Notes under the pieces: model-generated
Databases searched by the model: none
Told to the model about the DNA's origin: nothing
What the model saw: only the letters and a program-made list of their open reading frames with translations
Program-made: the position numbers and the translations under genes
Shown here: piece by piece, positions 1 through 8,959 of the stretch
How positions within the stretch are numbered: the stretch's first letter is position 1
Layout of the letters: every line of letters begins with the position of its first letter
Assembly (NCBI RefSeq): GCF_003688625.1
Contig: NZ_RCWY01000002.1
Location: forward strand, 62,001-126,000
Length of the DNA: 64,000 bases
Origin: Sphingomonas sp. PP-CE-3A-406
Lineage (GTDB): Bacteria > Pseudomonadota > Alphaproteobacteria > Sphingomonadales > Sphingomonadaceae
Direction of reading: 5' to 3'

Positions 1-50
1 GCTGTAAGAGCGGGGATCAGGTTAAGCCCTTGCAGATGCCAAAACCGCCC

Positions 51-146
51 CGTCACCCCGGACTTGTTCCGGGGTCCACCGTGCCGCAAACCAAATCTCG
101 ATGAGTTTGCGGAACAGTGGATGCCGGAACAAGCCCGGCATGACGA
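51..146. repeat. Paired-hairpin inverted repeat (family E)
   Basis: Two arms in inverted orientation (about 51-79 and 114-145). Each folds into its own hairpin around a CCCCGGACTTGTTCCGGGG-like core, starting CGTCACC and ending in GGCATGACG. It lies just downstream of the stop codon of the minus-strand GH130-like gene. The first 50 bases of the window show no recognisable gene. Confidence 0.6.
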
Positions 147-182
147 AGAAAAAGCCGTAATTATCTAGCTGCAGAATCGCGA

Positions 183-1292
183 TCAGGCGGCGAACATATC
201 CTTCGGGATATGCGTGATCCGGCATGCCAGGTCGGCCTCGCCGCTCGCCACCACGTAGAAATCTCCCGCATCCGCGATGCCCGTCGTGAAGACGACGTTG
301 TCGAGATACATCTGGTCCTTCAGCGGCTCGGTCAGCGTGGGGTTCGGCTCGAGCAGCGCGGTATGCTCGGTCGCGACCGTGATCGAGGGGTCGTCCTTGT
401 CGAGGATCGACCAGTACGTCCGGTAGATACCGACCACGCCCGACGGCTCCACCCCGTGCCACAAGGTCAGCCATCCGCGATCGGTCAGGATCGGGGGGGC
501 GCCGCCGCCCATCCGCGCGGTCGAGACGGTGGCCGAATGCGGGCGGATGCCGGGCTTGTCGTGCGGCTTCCAGTGCAGCGCATCGGGTGAGCGCGACAGG
601 TTGATCGATGGCCCGCTGCGCCATTCGCTGTTCGGCGGATACGCGAAATACAGGTCGCCGAGCGGCCGCGTCTGCGCCCAATACTGCCCGTCGATCAGTC
701 CTTCGAAGATCAGCATGTCCTTGTTCTGGTGATCGAGAACGATCCCCTCGAGCTGCCAGTCGAGCGCGTCGGCGGAGGAATACAACGTCGTCGAATGCCG
801 CTCCGGGCTGACAGAGCAGGTCGTCATCAGATAGCGATCGCCGACCTTCGAGATCCGTGCATCCTCGACGCCGTAGCATTGGTACGAGGTGCGCGGCGCG
901 ATCGCCTTGCCGTAATGCACCGTGACGACCGAGCGCCCCTCGGCGTCGAGTTCGACCGGCAGCAGCCACGACAGCGACGTCAGCGCCATCACCTTCCATC
1001 CGCCGCCGGGAATCAGGAATTTGCGCGGATCCTTGGTATCGACCATCTGCAACGGCCACGCATCGAGCAGATAGGCGCCGTCCTGCCACCGGATCGCGTG
1101 GACGTTGCCGTTCTTGACCGGCTGCTTGAGCGCCTCGGCGACGCGCACCATCAGCAGCAGATTGCCGTTCGCCAGCCGCGTCATCCCGGGATTGAACGCC
1201 CCGAGCACATAGGTCTCGGCACCGACCTTCCCCGCCAGCGGCGAGCGCGACAGGTCGATGTCGGCGGGGGTGAAGACGAGCTGGTCGAACAT
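183..1292 (-). CDS. GH130-family glycoside phosphorylase/hydrolase-like protein
   Basis: 369 aa with the look of a five-bladed beta-propeller of the GH130 group, known for beta-mannoside phosphorylases and some hydrolases acting on manno-oligosaccharides. Visible markers are a GVEDARI segment (the family's ED-x-R motif) about a third of the way in, a WHG segment later, and a YLDNVVF-TTG stretch near the C terminus. No signal peptide is seen, so it is probably cytoplasmic. The ATG at 1292 is chosen because an AAGGAGA ribosome site sits just upstream; the longer reading from 1370 runs through a repeat element. No sugar transporter is adjacent, so the substrate cannot be inferred from context. 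Family call is fairly safe; reaction (phosphorolysis or hydrolysis) is open. Confidence 0.75.
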   Translation of the reverse strand: MFDQLVFTPADIDLSRSPLAGKVGAETYVLGAFNPGMTRLANGNLLLMVRVAEALKQPVKNGNVHAIRWQDGAYLLDAWPLQMVDTKDPRKFLIPGGGWKVMALTSLSWLLPVELDAEGRSVVTVHYGKAIAPRTSYQCYGVEDARISKVGDRYLMTTCSVSPERHSTTLYSSADALDWQLEGIVLDHQNKDMLIFEGLIDGQYWAQTRPLGDLYFAYPPNSEWRSGPSINLSRSPDALHWKPHDKPGIRPHSATVSTARMGGGAPPILTDRGWLTLWHGVEPSGVVGIYRTYWSILDKDDPSITVATEHTALLEPNPTLTEPLKDQMYLDNVVFTTGIADAGDFYVVASGEADLACRITHIPKDMFAA

Positions 1293-1332
1293 GCTATTCT
1301 CCTTGATTGACGTCTGGCGACTTCCACCTGCT

Positions 1333-1417
1333 CCGTCATCCTGACGAAAGTCAGGATCCAGGGTCATCAAGGGCAGTTCGCCGTTACTCTGGATCCTGAC
1401 TTTCGTCAGGATGACGG
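1333..1417. repeat. Paired-hairpin inverted repeat (family A)
   Basis: Two 29-base arms, 1333-1361 and 1389-1417, are perfect inverted copies separated by 27 bases. Each arm contains the self-complementary core ATCCTGACGAAAGTCAGGAT (GAAA loop). A near-identical element lies at 47766-47849 and a relative at 32483-32568. REPIN-like organisation between two minus-strand genes. Confidence 0.8.
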
Positions 1418-1461
1418 GACGGGCGCCGCGCGAACGGGGGGTGGGTTAGCCGCTGGCGCGC

Positions 1462-2220
1462 CTATTCCCCCTCGAGCGCCCGCGGGACGATGACGATCTG
1501 CTGGATCACGGTCCGGGTCGGCTGCGTCAGGACGAACTCGACCCCGACCGCGATGTCCTCGGCGCGCAGCATCTGCTCCGCTTCGATCATCTGCCGCTGC
1601 TTGTCGTCTGGCACGTCGGGATACTGCATGTTCGAGCCGACCTTGCCCGGCTCGACCAGCGAGACCTTGATCCCCTTCGGCCCGAGCTCGCGCCGCAACG
1701 CTTCCGAGAAGCCGGCGATCCCCGACTTGACCCCGGCATACACCGTCGAGCTCGGCCCGAGGATATGCGCGCTCAGCGAGCCGATGATGACGATGTCGCT
1801 GATCGGCGTCATCCGGTGAGCGGCGTGATGCGCGCTGAGCAGGTACGCGGTGAAATCGACCGCGATCGCATAGCGAAGCTCGTCCTCGCTCATCTGCGTC
1901 AGGCCGCCGGCCGCGACCGCCGCGTTAACGACGGTGATGTCGAAGCCGCCGAGATACGCTTCGCCCGCGTCGAAGAACGCGCGGACCTTGTCGGGATCGG
2001 CGAGTTCGGTGATCATCCCGTCGCCCTCGCCGACTTCGCGAATGCGGGCGAGCGCATCCTGCAGATAGCGTTCGTCGCGGCCGCAGATATAGACCTTGGC
2101 GCCCTCCGAGGCGAGCAGCACCGCGATCGCCCGGCCGATCCCGGTGGTCCCCCCGGTGATGATCGCGCGGCGGCCCTTCAGCGGGCGGACGGTGGTGTGG
2201 GCGTCGGAGAGTTCGGTCAT
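1462..2220 (-). CDS. Short-chain dehydrogenase/reductase (SDR)
   Basis: 252 aa, a usual length for classical SDRs. The nucleotide-binding TGGTTGIG motif is near residues 23-30, NAAVA (variant of NNAG) follows mid-protein, and the catalytic Ser and Y-x-x-x-K (YAGVK) are present, with EPGKV after them. It is therefore likely an active NAD(P)-dependent oxidoreductase. The substrate is unknown. The ATG at 2220 gives the normal SDR N terminus; the 31 extra residues of the longer reading are low-complexity Arg/Ala. The alpha/beta hydrolase upstream on the same strand is 67 bases away, so the two may be co-transcribed. Confidence 0.85.
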   Translation of the reverse strand: MTELSDAHTTVRPLKGRRAIITGGTTGIGRAIAVLLASEGAKVYICGRDERYLQDALARIREVGEGDGMITELADPDKVRAFFDAGEAYLGGFDITVVNAAVAAGGLTQMSEDELRYAIAVDFTAYLLSAHHAAHRMTPISDIVIIGSLSAHILGPSSTVYAGVKSGIAGFSEALRRELGPKGIKVSLVEPGKVGSNMQYPDVPDDKQRQMIEAEQMLRAEDIAVGVEFVLTQPTRTVIQQIVIVPRALEGE

Positions 2221-2287
2221 CAAGTATCCCGGCTTGTCAGCAGATTGGCGGCGAAATGCACGGTGAAACACTGCGCGCCGCCCTCCC

Positions 2288-3169
2288 CTAAGCGCGGATC
2301 GCCGCCCCCTCAAGCGCGCGTGCCAGCAATCGGTCGATCGGCTCCTGCAGCATCGTCTCGCTCAGCGTCGGGGCGTGGCCGACGCCCGGCAGCGTCACCA
2401 CTTCGGCCAAGTCGAGCGACGCCGCCATCCGCTCCGCGGTCGCCGCCGACAGCAGGTCCGAGCGCCCGCCACGCACGATCAGCGTCGGCACGTCGCGCAG
2501 CGAGCCCAGCGCCTGCCACATGTCCGGCCCCGCTTCGTTCCCCGGCACGCGGAACGGCTCGGCGATCTTCAAATCGTAATCGAGCACGATCCGCCCCGAA
2601 CTGTTGAGCCGGTACAGGCGCTTGGCCATCGCCAGCCAATCCTCGATCTGCCAGTCGGGATACACATCGCCGTTATTCTCGGCGACGCAGCGCGCGGCGT
2701 GCATCCAGGTCGGGAAGACGCTGGACTTGCCGACATAGCCGCGGATCCGCGCCAGCCCCTGCGCGTCGATCTCCGGCCCGACGTCGTTGAGCAACGCCGC
2801 CGTCATCCGCCCCCGCGACGGCCCCGCCATCAGCATGGTGACGATTCCGCCCAGCGACGTGCCGAACGCGATGTACCGATCGATCCCCTGCTCCGTCAGC
2901 AGCGCCTCGACGTCCTGCACATAGGTCAGCGGGACATACGACATCGGGTCCTTCGCATACGCGCTCTCGCCGCGCCCGCGAAAGTCCACGGCGATCAGGC
3001 GCCAGCGCCCGGCCAGCCTTGCCGCAAGCGCATCGAAATCGCGCGCATTGCGCGTCAGCCCGGCCATGCACAGGATCGGCGGTTGGCCTTCCTCGCCCCC
3101 CGGATAGTCGCGCGCGTGGAGTCTCAGCTCGTCGTTGGACCACCAATAGAGGTTTTCGTATGCGGCCAT
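2288..3169 (-). CDS. Alpha/beta-fold hydrolase
   Basis: 293 aa. Typical alpha/beta hydrolase landmarks: CMAGLTRNARDF (oxyanion-hole region), DFRGRGES, the nucleophile elbow GTSLGG with catalytic Ser around residue 107, an Asp in GGRSDLL and the catalytic His in GVGHAPTL near the C terminus. A complete Ser-Asp-His triad can thus be assigned. No signal peptide. Start ATG at 3169 has GAAGGA upstream. It diverges from selO across only 37 bases, so the two promoters must overlap or lie inside neighbouring genes. Substrate unknown; esterase or C-C hydrolase are both possible. Confidence 0.85.
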   Translation of the reverse strand: MAAYENLYWWSNDELRLHARDYPGGEEGQPPILCMAGLTRNARDFDALAARLAGRWRLIAVDFRGRGESAYAKDPMSYVPLTYVQDVEALLTEQGIDRYIAFGTSLGGIVTMLMAGPSRGRMTAALLNDVGPEIDAQGLARIRGYVGKSSVFPTWMHAARCVAENNGDVYPDWQIEDWLAMAKRLYRLNSSGRIVLDYDLKIAEPFRVPGNEAGPDMWQALGSLRDVPTLIVRGGRSDLLSAATAERMAASLDLAEVVTLPGVGHAPTLSETMLQEPIDRLLARALEGAAIRA

Positions 3170-3206
3170 GGTTGCGTCCTTCGGGTAGCGGCCACCATAT
3201 CGCCGC

Positions 3207-4568
3207 ATGGCCATCGACCCGCAAGTGTATCGCCCCGAAGCTGAACTTCTAACACTGGGGGACGGCTTCTTCGATCCCGTCGCGCCCGCCGACTTCCCCG
3301 AGACGCGGCTTCGTTTCCGCAACGACCGCGCCGCCGCGCAGATCGGTCTCGACACGCTGACGGATGACGAATGGACGCGCCATTTCGGCCGGTTCTCACC
3401 GCTCCCCGACACGCTCCCCCAGCCCTTGGCCCTCCGCTATCACGGCCATCAGTTCCGCAACTACAATCCCGATCTCGGCGATGGCCGCGGTTTCACCTTC
3501 GCGCAGATGCGCGACGATCGCGGTCGCCTGATGGACCTCGGCACCAAGGGATCGGGCCAGACCCCGTGGAGCCGCGCGGGCGATGGCCGCCTGACACTAA
3601 AGGGCGGGATGCGCGAGATCCTCGCGACCGAGATGCTCGAAGCGCTCAACGTCCCTACCTCGCGCACGCTGTCGCTGATCGAGACCGGCGAGGAACTCCA
3701 GCGCGGCGACGAGCCCAGCCCGACGCGATCGGCGGTCCTCGTCCGCCTCAACCACAGCCACGTCCGAATCGGCAGCTTCCAGCGCCTCGCCTACGAACGC
3801 GACGAAGCGGGTTTGCGCAAACTCGTCGGCTACACGCTCCGCAACCTCTACGACGAGGACAGCGACGATCCGGTCCGCCTGCTCGACCTCGTCGTCGGCC
3901 GTACCGCGCGTCTCGCGGCGCGCTACATGGCAGCGGGGTTCGTCCACGGCGTGCTCAATTCGGACAATATCAACGTTACCGGCGAGAGCTTCGACTATGG
4001 CCCGTGGCGATTCGCCCCGACCTGGGACCCGGCCTTCACCGCTGCCTATTTCGATCACCAGGGGCTCTACGCGTTCGGCCGCCAGCCCGAGGCGATCCAC
4101 TGGGACGTGATGCAGCTGGCCGTGGCGCTCCGCCAGATCGCCGAGAGCGACCCGCTGGTGGCCGCGCTCGACCAGTTCGGTCCGCGCTACCAACCCGAAG
4201 TCACGCAGGCGATCCTCTGGCGTCTCGGCGTCCGCCCGCGCGATCCGGATGCCGACCGCGACCTCGTCCAGGCCACCGAACGCGCGCTCCGCACCTCCGG
4301 CGTCGGGATCGACCGGTTCTTCTTCGACGCGTTCGGTGGGAATCTGCCCGACGCCTACGCCGAACCCTGGGCCGAAGTCCGCACCGCGCTCGCCACCTAC
4401 GAACCCCGGAAGGACCGCTCGCACCCGTACTGGGCGGGCGAGCCGTGCAGCATGCTGATCGACGAGGTGGAGGCGATCTGGGCGCCGATCGCCGAGCACG
4501 ACGACTGGAGTGCGCTGAACGCCAAGGTCGCCGCCATCCGCACGATGGGCGAAGCACTCGCCGAGTAA
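3207..4568 (+). CDS. selO: SelO/YdiU family protein adenylyltransferase
   Basis: 453 aa, close to the roughly 480 aa of E. coli SelO. The family is a pseudokinase fold that transfers AMP from ATP to Ser/Thr/Tyr of proteins, linked to redox homeostasis. Seen here: LGTKGSGQTPWSR with the ATP-contacting Lys near residue 114, and the HGVLNSDN...DYGPW catalytic/metal loop with Asp253, Asn254 and Asp263. Bacterial SelO usually lacks selenocysteine, and this one ends normally. Start ATG 3207 follows the divergent hydrolase closely. Family call is strong; target proteins are unknown. Confidence 0.92.
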   Translation: MAIDPQVYRPEAELLTLGDGFFDPVAPADFPETRLRFRNDRAAAQIGLDTLTDDEWTRHFGRFSPLPDTLPQPLALRYHGHQFRNYNPDLGDGRGFTFAQMRDDRGRLMDLGTKGSGQTPWSRAGDGRLTLKGGMREILATEMLEALNVPTSRTLSLIETGEELQRGDEPSPTRSAVLVRLNHSHVRIGSFQRLAYERDEAGLRKLVGYTLRNLYDEDSDDPVRLLDLVVGRTARLAARYMAAGFVHGVLNSDNINVTGESFDYGPWRFAPTWDPAFTAAYFDHQGLYAFGRQPEAIHWDVMQLAVALRQIAESDPLVAALDQFGPRYQPEVTQAILWRLGVRPRDPDADRDLVQATERALRTSGVGIDRFFFDAFGGNLPDAYAEPWAEVRTALATYEPRKDRSHPYWAGEPCSMLIDEVEAIWAPIAEHDDWSALNAKVAAIRTMGEALAE

Positions 4569-4570
4569 CT

Positions 4571-4680
4571 CCCCCCTCCCTGGAAGGGAGGGGCTGGGGG
4601 TGGGTCGGTTTCCGTGTGGTGCGACGGTTGTGTCACGAACCGGCCCACCCACCCCCGCCCCCTCCCTTCCAGGGAGGGAA
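4571..4680. repeat. Paired-hairpin inverted repeat (family D)
   Basis: Two inverted arms (about 4571-4607 and 4640-4680) rich in CCTCCCTGGAAGGGAGGGG followed by GGGGGTGGG or its complement. The same family occurs at 11876-11982 and as a single arm at 45986-46010. It fills the gap between selO and the aldehyde dehydrogenase and may act as a transcription barrier or 3' end structure. Confidence 0.75.
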
Positions 4681-4738
4681 GAAGAAAGCGACGCATCCGC
4701 CAGTGGAAACTCGCCGCGAATCAAGGCAAGAGCGGCGC

Positions 4739-6151
4739 ATGTCCGACGAGATCATCTCCTACGAGCCGGCCACCGGCGCGATTCTCTGGCGTCAACCGAT
4801 CGGCGACGTCGATGCCGAAGTCGCCTGCGCGCGCGCCGGCTGGTCGAGCTGGGCGTCGAAGCCGCTGGCCTTCCGGATCGAGACGATGCGGCGCTTCGCC
4901 AACATCGTCCGGCAGCGCAACGACGCGTTCACCGACCTGATCTCCCGCGAAACCGGCAAGCCGATCTGGGAAGCGCGTGGCGAAGTCGAGACGGTGATCG
5001 CCAAGGTCGACATCTCGGTCAGCGCCTATGCCGACCGTACCGCGCAGCGCCGTCTCGAAGCGACGATGGGGTCGCGGATCGCCGTCCGCCACAAGCCGCA
5101 TGGCGTGCTCGCGGTGCTCGGGCCGTATAATTTTCCCGCGCATCTGCCCAACGGCCACATCGTTCCCGCACTGATCGCCGGTAACGCGGTCGTCTTCAAG
5201 CCGTCGGAAAAAACCCCGGCCGTGGGCGCCTTCCTCGTCGAATGCTTCCGCGCCGCGGGCGTACCCCCCGAGTGCATCCGCCTCGTGATCGGCGGCCCGA
5301 ACGAAGGCAAGGCGCTCGCCGCGCACCCCGATATCGACGGGCTGTTGTTCACCGGCTCGGCGCGCACCGGCCTCGCGCTCAACCGCGCGTTCGCCGACAA
5401 GCCCGAGAAGATCCTCGCGCTCGAGATGGGCGGCAACAACCCGATCGTCGTGTGGGACACGCCCGACCTGCACACCGCGGCGATCCTGATCATCCAGTCG
5501 GCCTTCACCACCGCCGGGCAGCGCTGCACCGCGGCGCGCCGGCTGATCGTCGACACCAAGCTCTATGACCCGCTGATCGCCACCGTCGACAAGATGGTCG
5601 GCCGGATCATCGTCGGCGAGCCGCATGCCAACCCCGCCCCGTTCATGGGCCCGGTGATCGACAACGAAGCCGCCGAGCAGCTGACCGAAAGCTTCCTCGA
5701 ACTGCTCACGCGCGGTGGCCGCGCGATCCGTCACCTCGAACGCCCGGTCGCGGACCTGCCGTTCCTGAAACCCGCGCTGATCGACGTCACCGATATCGCC
5801 GACCGCCCCGATATCGAGCTGTTCGGGCCGATCCTGCAGGTTGTTCGCGTCGACGATTTCGACGCCGCGATCGCCGAGGCCAACAACACGCGCTACGGCC
5901 TGTCTGCGTCGCTGATCAGCCAGACGCCCGCGCTGTACGACCGGTTCTGGGCGAACATCCGCGCCGGCATCGTCAACTGGAACAAGCCGACCAATGGTGC
6001 CTCGAGCGGAGCCCCGTTCGGCGGCATCGGCTGGTCGGGCAATCATCGTCCGAGCGCCTATTACGCCGCGGATTACTGCGCCTACCCGGTCGTCAGCAGC
6101 GAATCCGAGAGCGCGCGTGCGTCGATCGGCATCGGCCTCGCCGACGGCTGA
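4739..6151 (+). CDS. astD: Succinylglutamate-semialdehyde dehydrogenase (AstD-like)
   Basis: 470 aa NAD-dependent aldehyde dehydrogenase. Family landmarks: GPYNFPAHLPNGH, VFKPSEKTP, FTGSARTG, the general-base Glu in LEMGGNNP and catalytic Cys in TAGQRCTAARR, with a C-terminal NWNKPTNGASSGAPFGG. These strings match AstD, which oxidises N-succinylglutamate semialdehyde in the arginine succinyltransferase pathway. No other ast genes are in the window, so the pathway assignment rests on sequence alone; another gamma-semialdehyde dehydrogenase role is possible. ATG 4739 is preceded by an AAG-GCAAGAG purine stretch. Confidence 0.85.
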   Translation: MSDEIISYEPATGAILWRQPIGDVDAEVACARAGWSSWASKPLAFRIETMRRFANIVRQRNDAFTDLISRETGKPIWEARGEVETVIAKVDISVSAYADRTAQRRLEATMGSRIAVRHKPHGVLAVLGPYNFPAHLPNGHIVPALIAGNAVVFKPSEKTPAVGAFLVECFRAAGVPPECIRLVIGGPNEGKALAAHPDIDGLLFTGSARTGLALNRAFADKPEKILALEMGGNNPIVVWDTPDLHTAAILIIQSAFTTAGQRCTAARRLIVDTKLYDPLIATVDKMVGRIIVGEPHANPAPFMGPVIDNEAAEQLTESFLELLTRGGRAIRHLERPVADLPFLKPALIDVTDIADRPDIELFGPILQVVRVDDFDAAIAEANNTRYGLSASLISQTPALYDRFWANIRAGIVNWNKPTNGASSGAPFGGIGWSGNHRPSAYYAADYCAYPVVSSESESARASIGIGLADG

Positions 6152-6241
6152 CCGCGTTTCGGCGCGTTCGAAAGCAATCCTACCTCCCGCCAAAGCATCA
6201 TTCGGTTGCGGTGCAGCGGGTTGCCGTCCATCTCTTATCCT

Positions 6242-7033
6242 ATGGCAAGCCTCCTAGATCCCACCGCCCGCGGGCGCGTCATCCTCGTCGGGGCGGGGCC
6301 GGGCGATCCCGGCCTCCTCACCGTCCGCGCGGTCGAGGCGCTGAAGACCGCCGACGTCGTCGTGCATGACGGGCTGATCGACCCGCGCGTGCTCGACATC
6401 GCGCCGCCGGGCGCACAGCGCATCTCGGTTGCCAAGCAGCGCGCGCGCCACACACTGCCGCAGGAGGCGATCAACGCGCTGATCATCGCGCATGTTAAGA
6501 CCGGCGCGATCGTCATCCGCCTGAAGGGTGGCGACCCGTTCGTGTTCGGTCGGGGCGGCGAGGAAGTCGAGGCGGTCCGCGCAGCGGGCCTGCCCGTCGA
6601 GGTAATCCCCGGCGTCTCCGCCGCGCTCGGTTGCGCCGCCGAAGCGATGCTACCGCTCACTCACCGCGATCATTCGAGCGCGGTCAGCTTCGTCGCGGGC
6701 CAGTGCAAGGGGCTGAGCGAACAGAACTGGGCGGGGCTGGCCGGACAGGGTCGAACGCTGGTGATCTACATGGGCATCGCGAGCGCGACCGACATCGCCG
6801 ACAAGCTGATGACCGATGGCGTCGCCCCCGACATGCCCGTCGCAGTGCTCGAACGCGGCACGCTCGAGGGCTCGCGGGCGATCCGGACGTTGCTTGCCGA
6901 TCTCGGCGCGATGGTGACGCGCGAGGCGGTGAAAAGCCCCGCGATCATCGTCGTCGGCGAGGTCGTCGAACTGTCGGACGCCGAAGACAAACTCGCCCGC
7001 TGGGCCCGCGTAGCAGAGGACGCTGCCGCATGA
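6242..7033 (+). CDS. cobA: Uroporphyrinogen-III C-methyltransferase (SUMT)
   Basis: 263 aa, single SUMT domain. Motifs: VGAGPGDPGLLTVRA (SAM site) near the N terminus, VVHDGL, RLKGGDPFVFGRGGEE, and PGVSAALGCAA. The enzyme methylates uroporphyrinogen III twice to precorrin-2, the precursor of siroheme, which is the cofactor of the CysI encoded two genes later. The N-terminal dehydrogenase/chelatase half of CysG is absent, so precorrin-2 conversion must be encoded elsewhere. Start chosen at ATG 6242 because the conserved SAM motif begins soon after; a TTG at 6206 would add 12 unlike residues. The stop overlaps the next gene in an ATGA arrangement, pointing to translational coupling. Confidence 0.93.
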   Translation: MASLLDPTARGRVILVGAGPGDPGLLTVRAVEALKTADVVVHDGLIDPRVLDIAPPGAQRISVAKQRARHTLPQEAINALIIAHVKTGAIVIRLKGGDPFVFGRGGEEVEAVRAAGLPVEVIPGVSAALGCAAEAMLPLTHRDHSSAVSFVAGQCKGLSEQNWAGLAGQGRTLVIYMGIASATDIADKLMTDGVAPDMPVAVLERGTLEGSRAIRTLLADLGAMVTREAVKSPAIIVVGEVVELSDAEDKLARWARVAEDAAA

Positions 7034-7326
7034 AGCTGTTGACCGGAAACGACCTTCCCACCGGCGACGTCGTTTGGTGGACCGGCAACGGCTGGTCGCG
7101 CCACATCGAGGAAGCGGCGGACGTCGGCGTCGCGGGTGAAGCCATCCTCCAGGCGGAGGAAGGCGCGCGCCGCGTCAACGTCCCCTATCTGATCGAGGCG
7201 ACGCAGACCGAAGACGGCCCCCGCCCCGCCCACATCAAGGACCGCATCCGCGCGCTCGGCCCGACGATGCGACCCGACCTGACCCTCAAACCCGCCGACC
7301 CCAACGCCGGCAGCTGGGTAATCTGA
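7030..7326 (+). CDS. DUF2849 protein of the sulfite-reductase operon
   Basis: 98 aa, matches the DUF2849 family that sits between the siroheme methyltransferase and sulfite reductase in many alphaproteobacteria. It has a small beta-rich N terminus (LLTGNDLPTGDVVWW), a central acidic-helical stretch and an IEATQTEDG segment. It contains no cysteine, so it is not an iron-sulfur or thiol carrier. Its ATG overlaps the cobA stop (ATGA) and it ends one base before cysI, so it is embedded in the operon. Function is not established; a role in assembly or regulation of siroheme sulfite reductase is inference from context. Confidence 0.85.
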   Translation: MKLLTGNDLPTGDVVWWTGNGWSRHIEEAADVGVAGEAILQAEEGARRVNVPYLIEATQTEDGPRPAHIKDRIRALGPTMRPDLTLKPADPNAGSWVI

Positions 7327-7327
7327 T

Positions 7328-8959
7328 ATGTATAAATACGACGAATACGACCAGGCGATCGTCGACCAGCGCGTCGACGAGTTTCGTGACCAGGTCCGCC
7401 GCCGCCTTTCGGGCGAGCTGACCGAGGACCAGTTCAAGCCGCTTCGGCTGATGAACGGCCTGTACCTCCAGCTGCACGCGTACATGCTGCGCGTGGCGGT
7501 GCCGTACGGGACGCTGGACGGGCGGCAGATGCGGATGCTCGGCCACATCGCGCGCAAGTACGATCGCGGTTACGGCCACTTCACCACGCGCCAGAACATC
7601 CAGTTCAACTGGATCCAGCTCGACCAGACGCCGGACATCCTCCAGGAGCTCGCGACGGTCGAGATGCACGCCATCCAGACCAGCGGCAACTGCATCCGCA
7701 ACATCAGCTCCGACCAGTTCGCCGGCGCCGCCGCGGACGAGGTCGCCGATCCGCGCCCCTGGGCCGAGCTGATCCGCCAATGGAGCACGTTCCATCCGGA
7801 ATTCACCTACCTCCCGCGGAAATTCAAGATCTGCGTGATCGCGGCGGACGAGGATCGTGCGGCGATGCGCCTGCACGACATCGGCATCGGGTTGCACGTT
7901 CGCGACGGCGAACTTGGCGCGAAGATCTATGTCGGCGGCGGCATGGGCCGTACGCCGATGATCAGCCACGAGATCCGCGACTTCGTCCCCGCCGACGACC
8001 TGATGAGCTATCTCGAGGCGTGCCTGCGCGTCTACAATCGCTACGGCCGTCGCGACAATATCTACAAGGCGCGGATCAAGATCCTGCTCCACGAGGTCGG
8101 TCCCGACGAATATCGCCGCCAGGTCGAGGAGGAATTCGCCGCGGTGAAGGGCCTCGGCCTCGATCCTCCGCGCGCCGAGCTAGAGCGCATTACCAGCCAC
8201 TTCGGCGCGCCCGATTTCGACGCCAATGCCTCGACCGACATCGACCGCAGCGATCCCGACTTCGCGGTCTGGCTCGACCAGAACGTGAAAGCGCACAAGC
8301 AGCCGGGCTATGCGATCGTCAACATCAGCCTCAAGCCGATCGGCGGTATCCCCGGCGATGCGTCGGCGGACCAGATCGATGTGATGGCCGATCTCGGCAC
8401 GCGCTACAGCTTCGACGAACTGCGCGTCACGCATGCGCAGAACATCGTTCTGCCGCACGTCCGCATCGCCGACCTGCATGCGGTATGGTCGGCGCTGAAC
8501 GAGGCAGGGCTCGCCGAGGCCAATCTCGATCTGATCAGCGACATCATCGCCTGCCCCGGTCTGGATTATTGCAGCCTCGCCAACGCACGCTCGATCCCGC
8601 TCGCGCAGAAGATAGCGACTCGCTTCGGCAGTCTCGATCGGCAGCGCGACTTGGGTGAGTTGAAGCTGAAGATCAGCGGCTGCATCAACGCGTGCGGGCA
8701 TCATCACGCGGGCCACATCGGCATTCTCGGCGTCGACAAGAAGGGCACCGAGAATTACCAGCTCTCGCTCGGCGGCTCTGGCGCGGAGGACGTGAGCCTC
8801 GCGAAAATCACCGGGCCCGGCTTCTCGGAGGACGGCGTGGTCGACGCGATCGAGCGTGTCACCGACCGCTATCTGCAGGTCCGCGATCCCGGCGAACGCT
8901 TCCTCGACACCTACCGCCGCGTCGGCTTCGAGACGTTCAAGGAGGCGATCTATGGTTGA
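7328..8959 (+). CDS. cysI: Assimilatory sulfite reductase hemoprotein subunit
   Basis: 543 aa nitrite/sulfite reductase family protein. Two ferredoxin-like half-domains are followed by siroheme/[4Fe-4S] regions. Seen: HFTTRQNIQFNW (siroheme contact), and four cluster cysteines Cys409, Cys415 (CPGLDYC) and Cys452, Cys456 (SGCINAC followed by GHHH). It reduces sulfite to sulfide with six electrons. Flanking sulfur genes favour sulfite over nitrite. No flavoprotein CysJ is encoded nearby, so the electron donor is probably a ferredoxin or unlinked reductase. ATG 7328 is one base after the DUF2849 stop, and the 3' end overlaps the DUF934 gene by 8 bases. Confidence 0.93.
   Translation: MYKYDEYDQAIVDQRVDEFRDQVRRRLSGELTEDQFKPLRLMNGLYLQLHAYMLRVAVPYGTLDGRQMRMLGHIARKYDRGYGHFTTRQNIQFNWIQLDQTPDILQELATVEMHAIQTSGNCIRNISSDQFAGAAADEVADPRPWAELIRQWSTFHPEFTYLPRKFKICVIAADEDRAAMRLHDIGIGLHVRDGELGAKIYVGGGMGRTPMISHEIRDFVPADDLMSYLEACLRVYNRYGRRDNIYKARIKILLHEVGPDEYRRQVEEEFAAVKGLGLDPPRAELERITSHFGAPDFDANASTDIDRSDPDFAVWLDQNVKAHKQPGYAIVNISLKPIGGIPGDASADQIDVMADLGTRYSFDELRVTHAQNIVLPHVRIADLHAVWSALNEAGLAEANLDLISDIIACPGLDYCSLANARSIPLAQKIATRFGSLDRQRDLGELKLKISGCINACGHHHAGHIGILGVDKKGTENYQLSLGGSGAEDVSLAKITGPGFSEDGVVDAIERVTDRYLQVRDPGERFLDTYRRVGFETFKEAIYG

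Noticed and set aside
3371..6151. Single 926-residue reading across selO and the aldehyde dehydrogenase
   Set aside because: Only the last 470 residues (from 4739) are real protein. The upstream part is Arg/Pro-rich out-of-frame translation of selO and a repeat element.
6206..6241. Earlier TTG start for cobA
   Set aside because: It would add 12 residues with no family similarity and no ribosome site; the ATG at 6242 leads directly into the SAM-binding motif.
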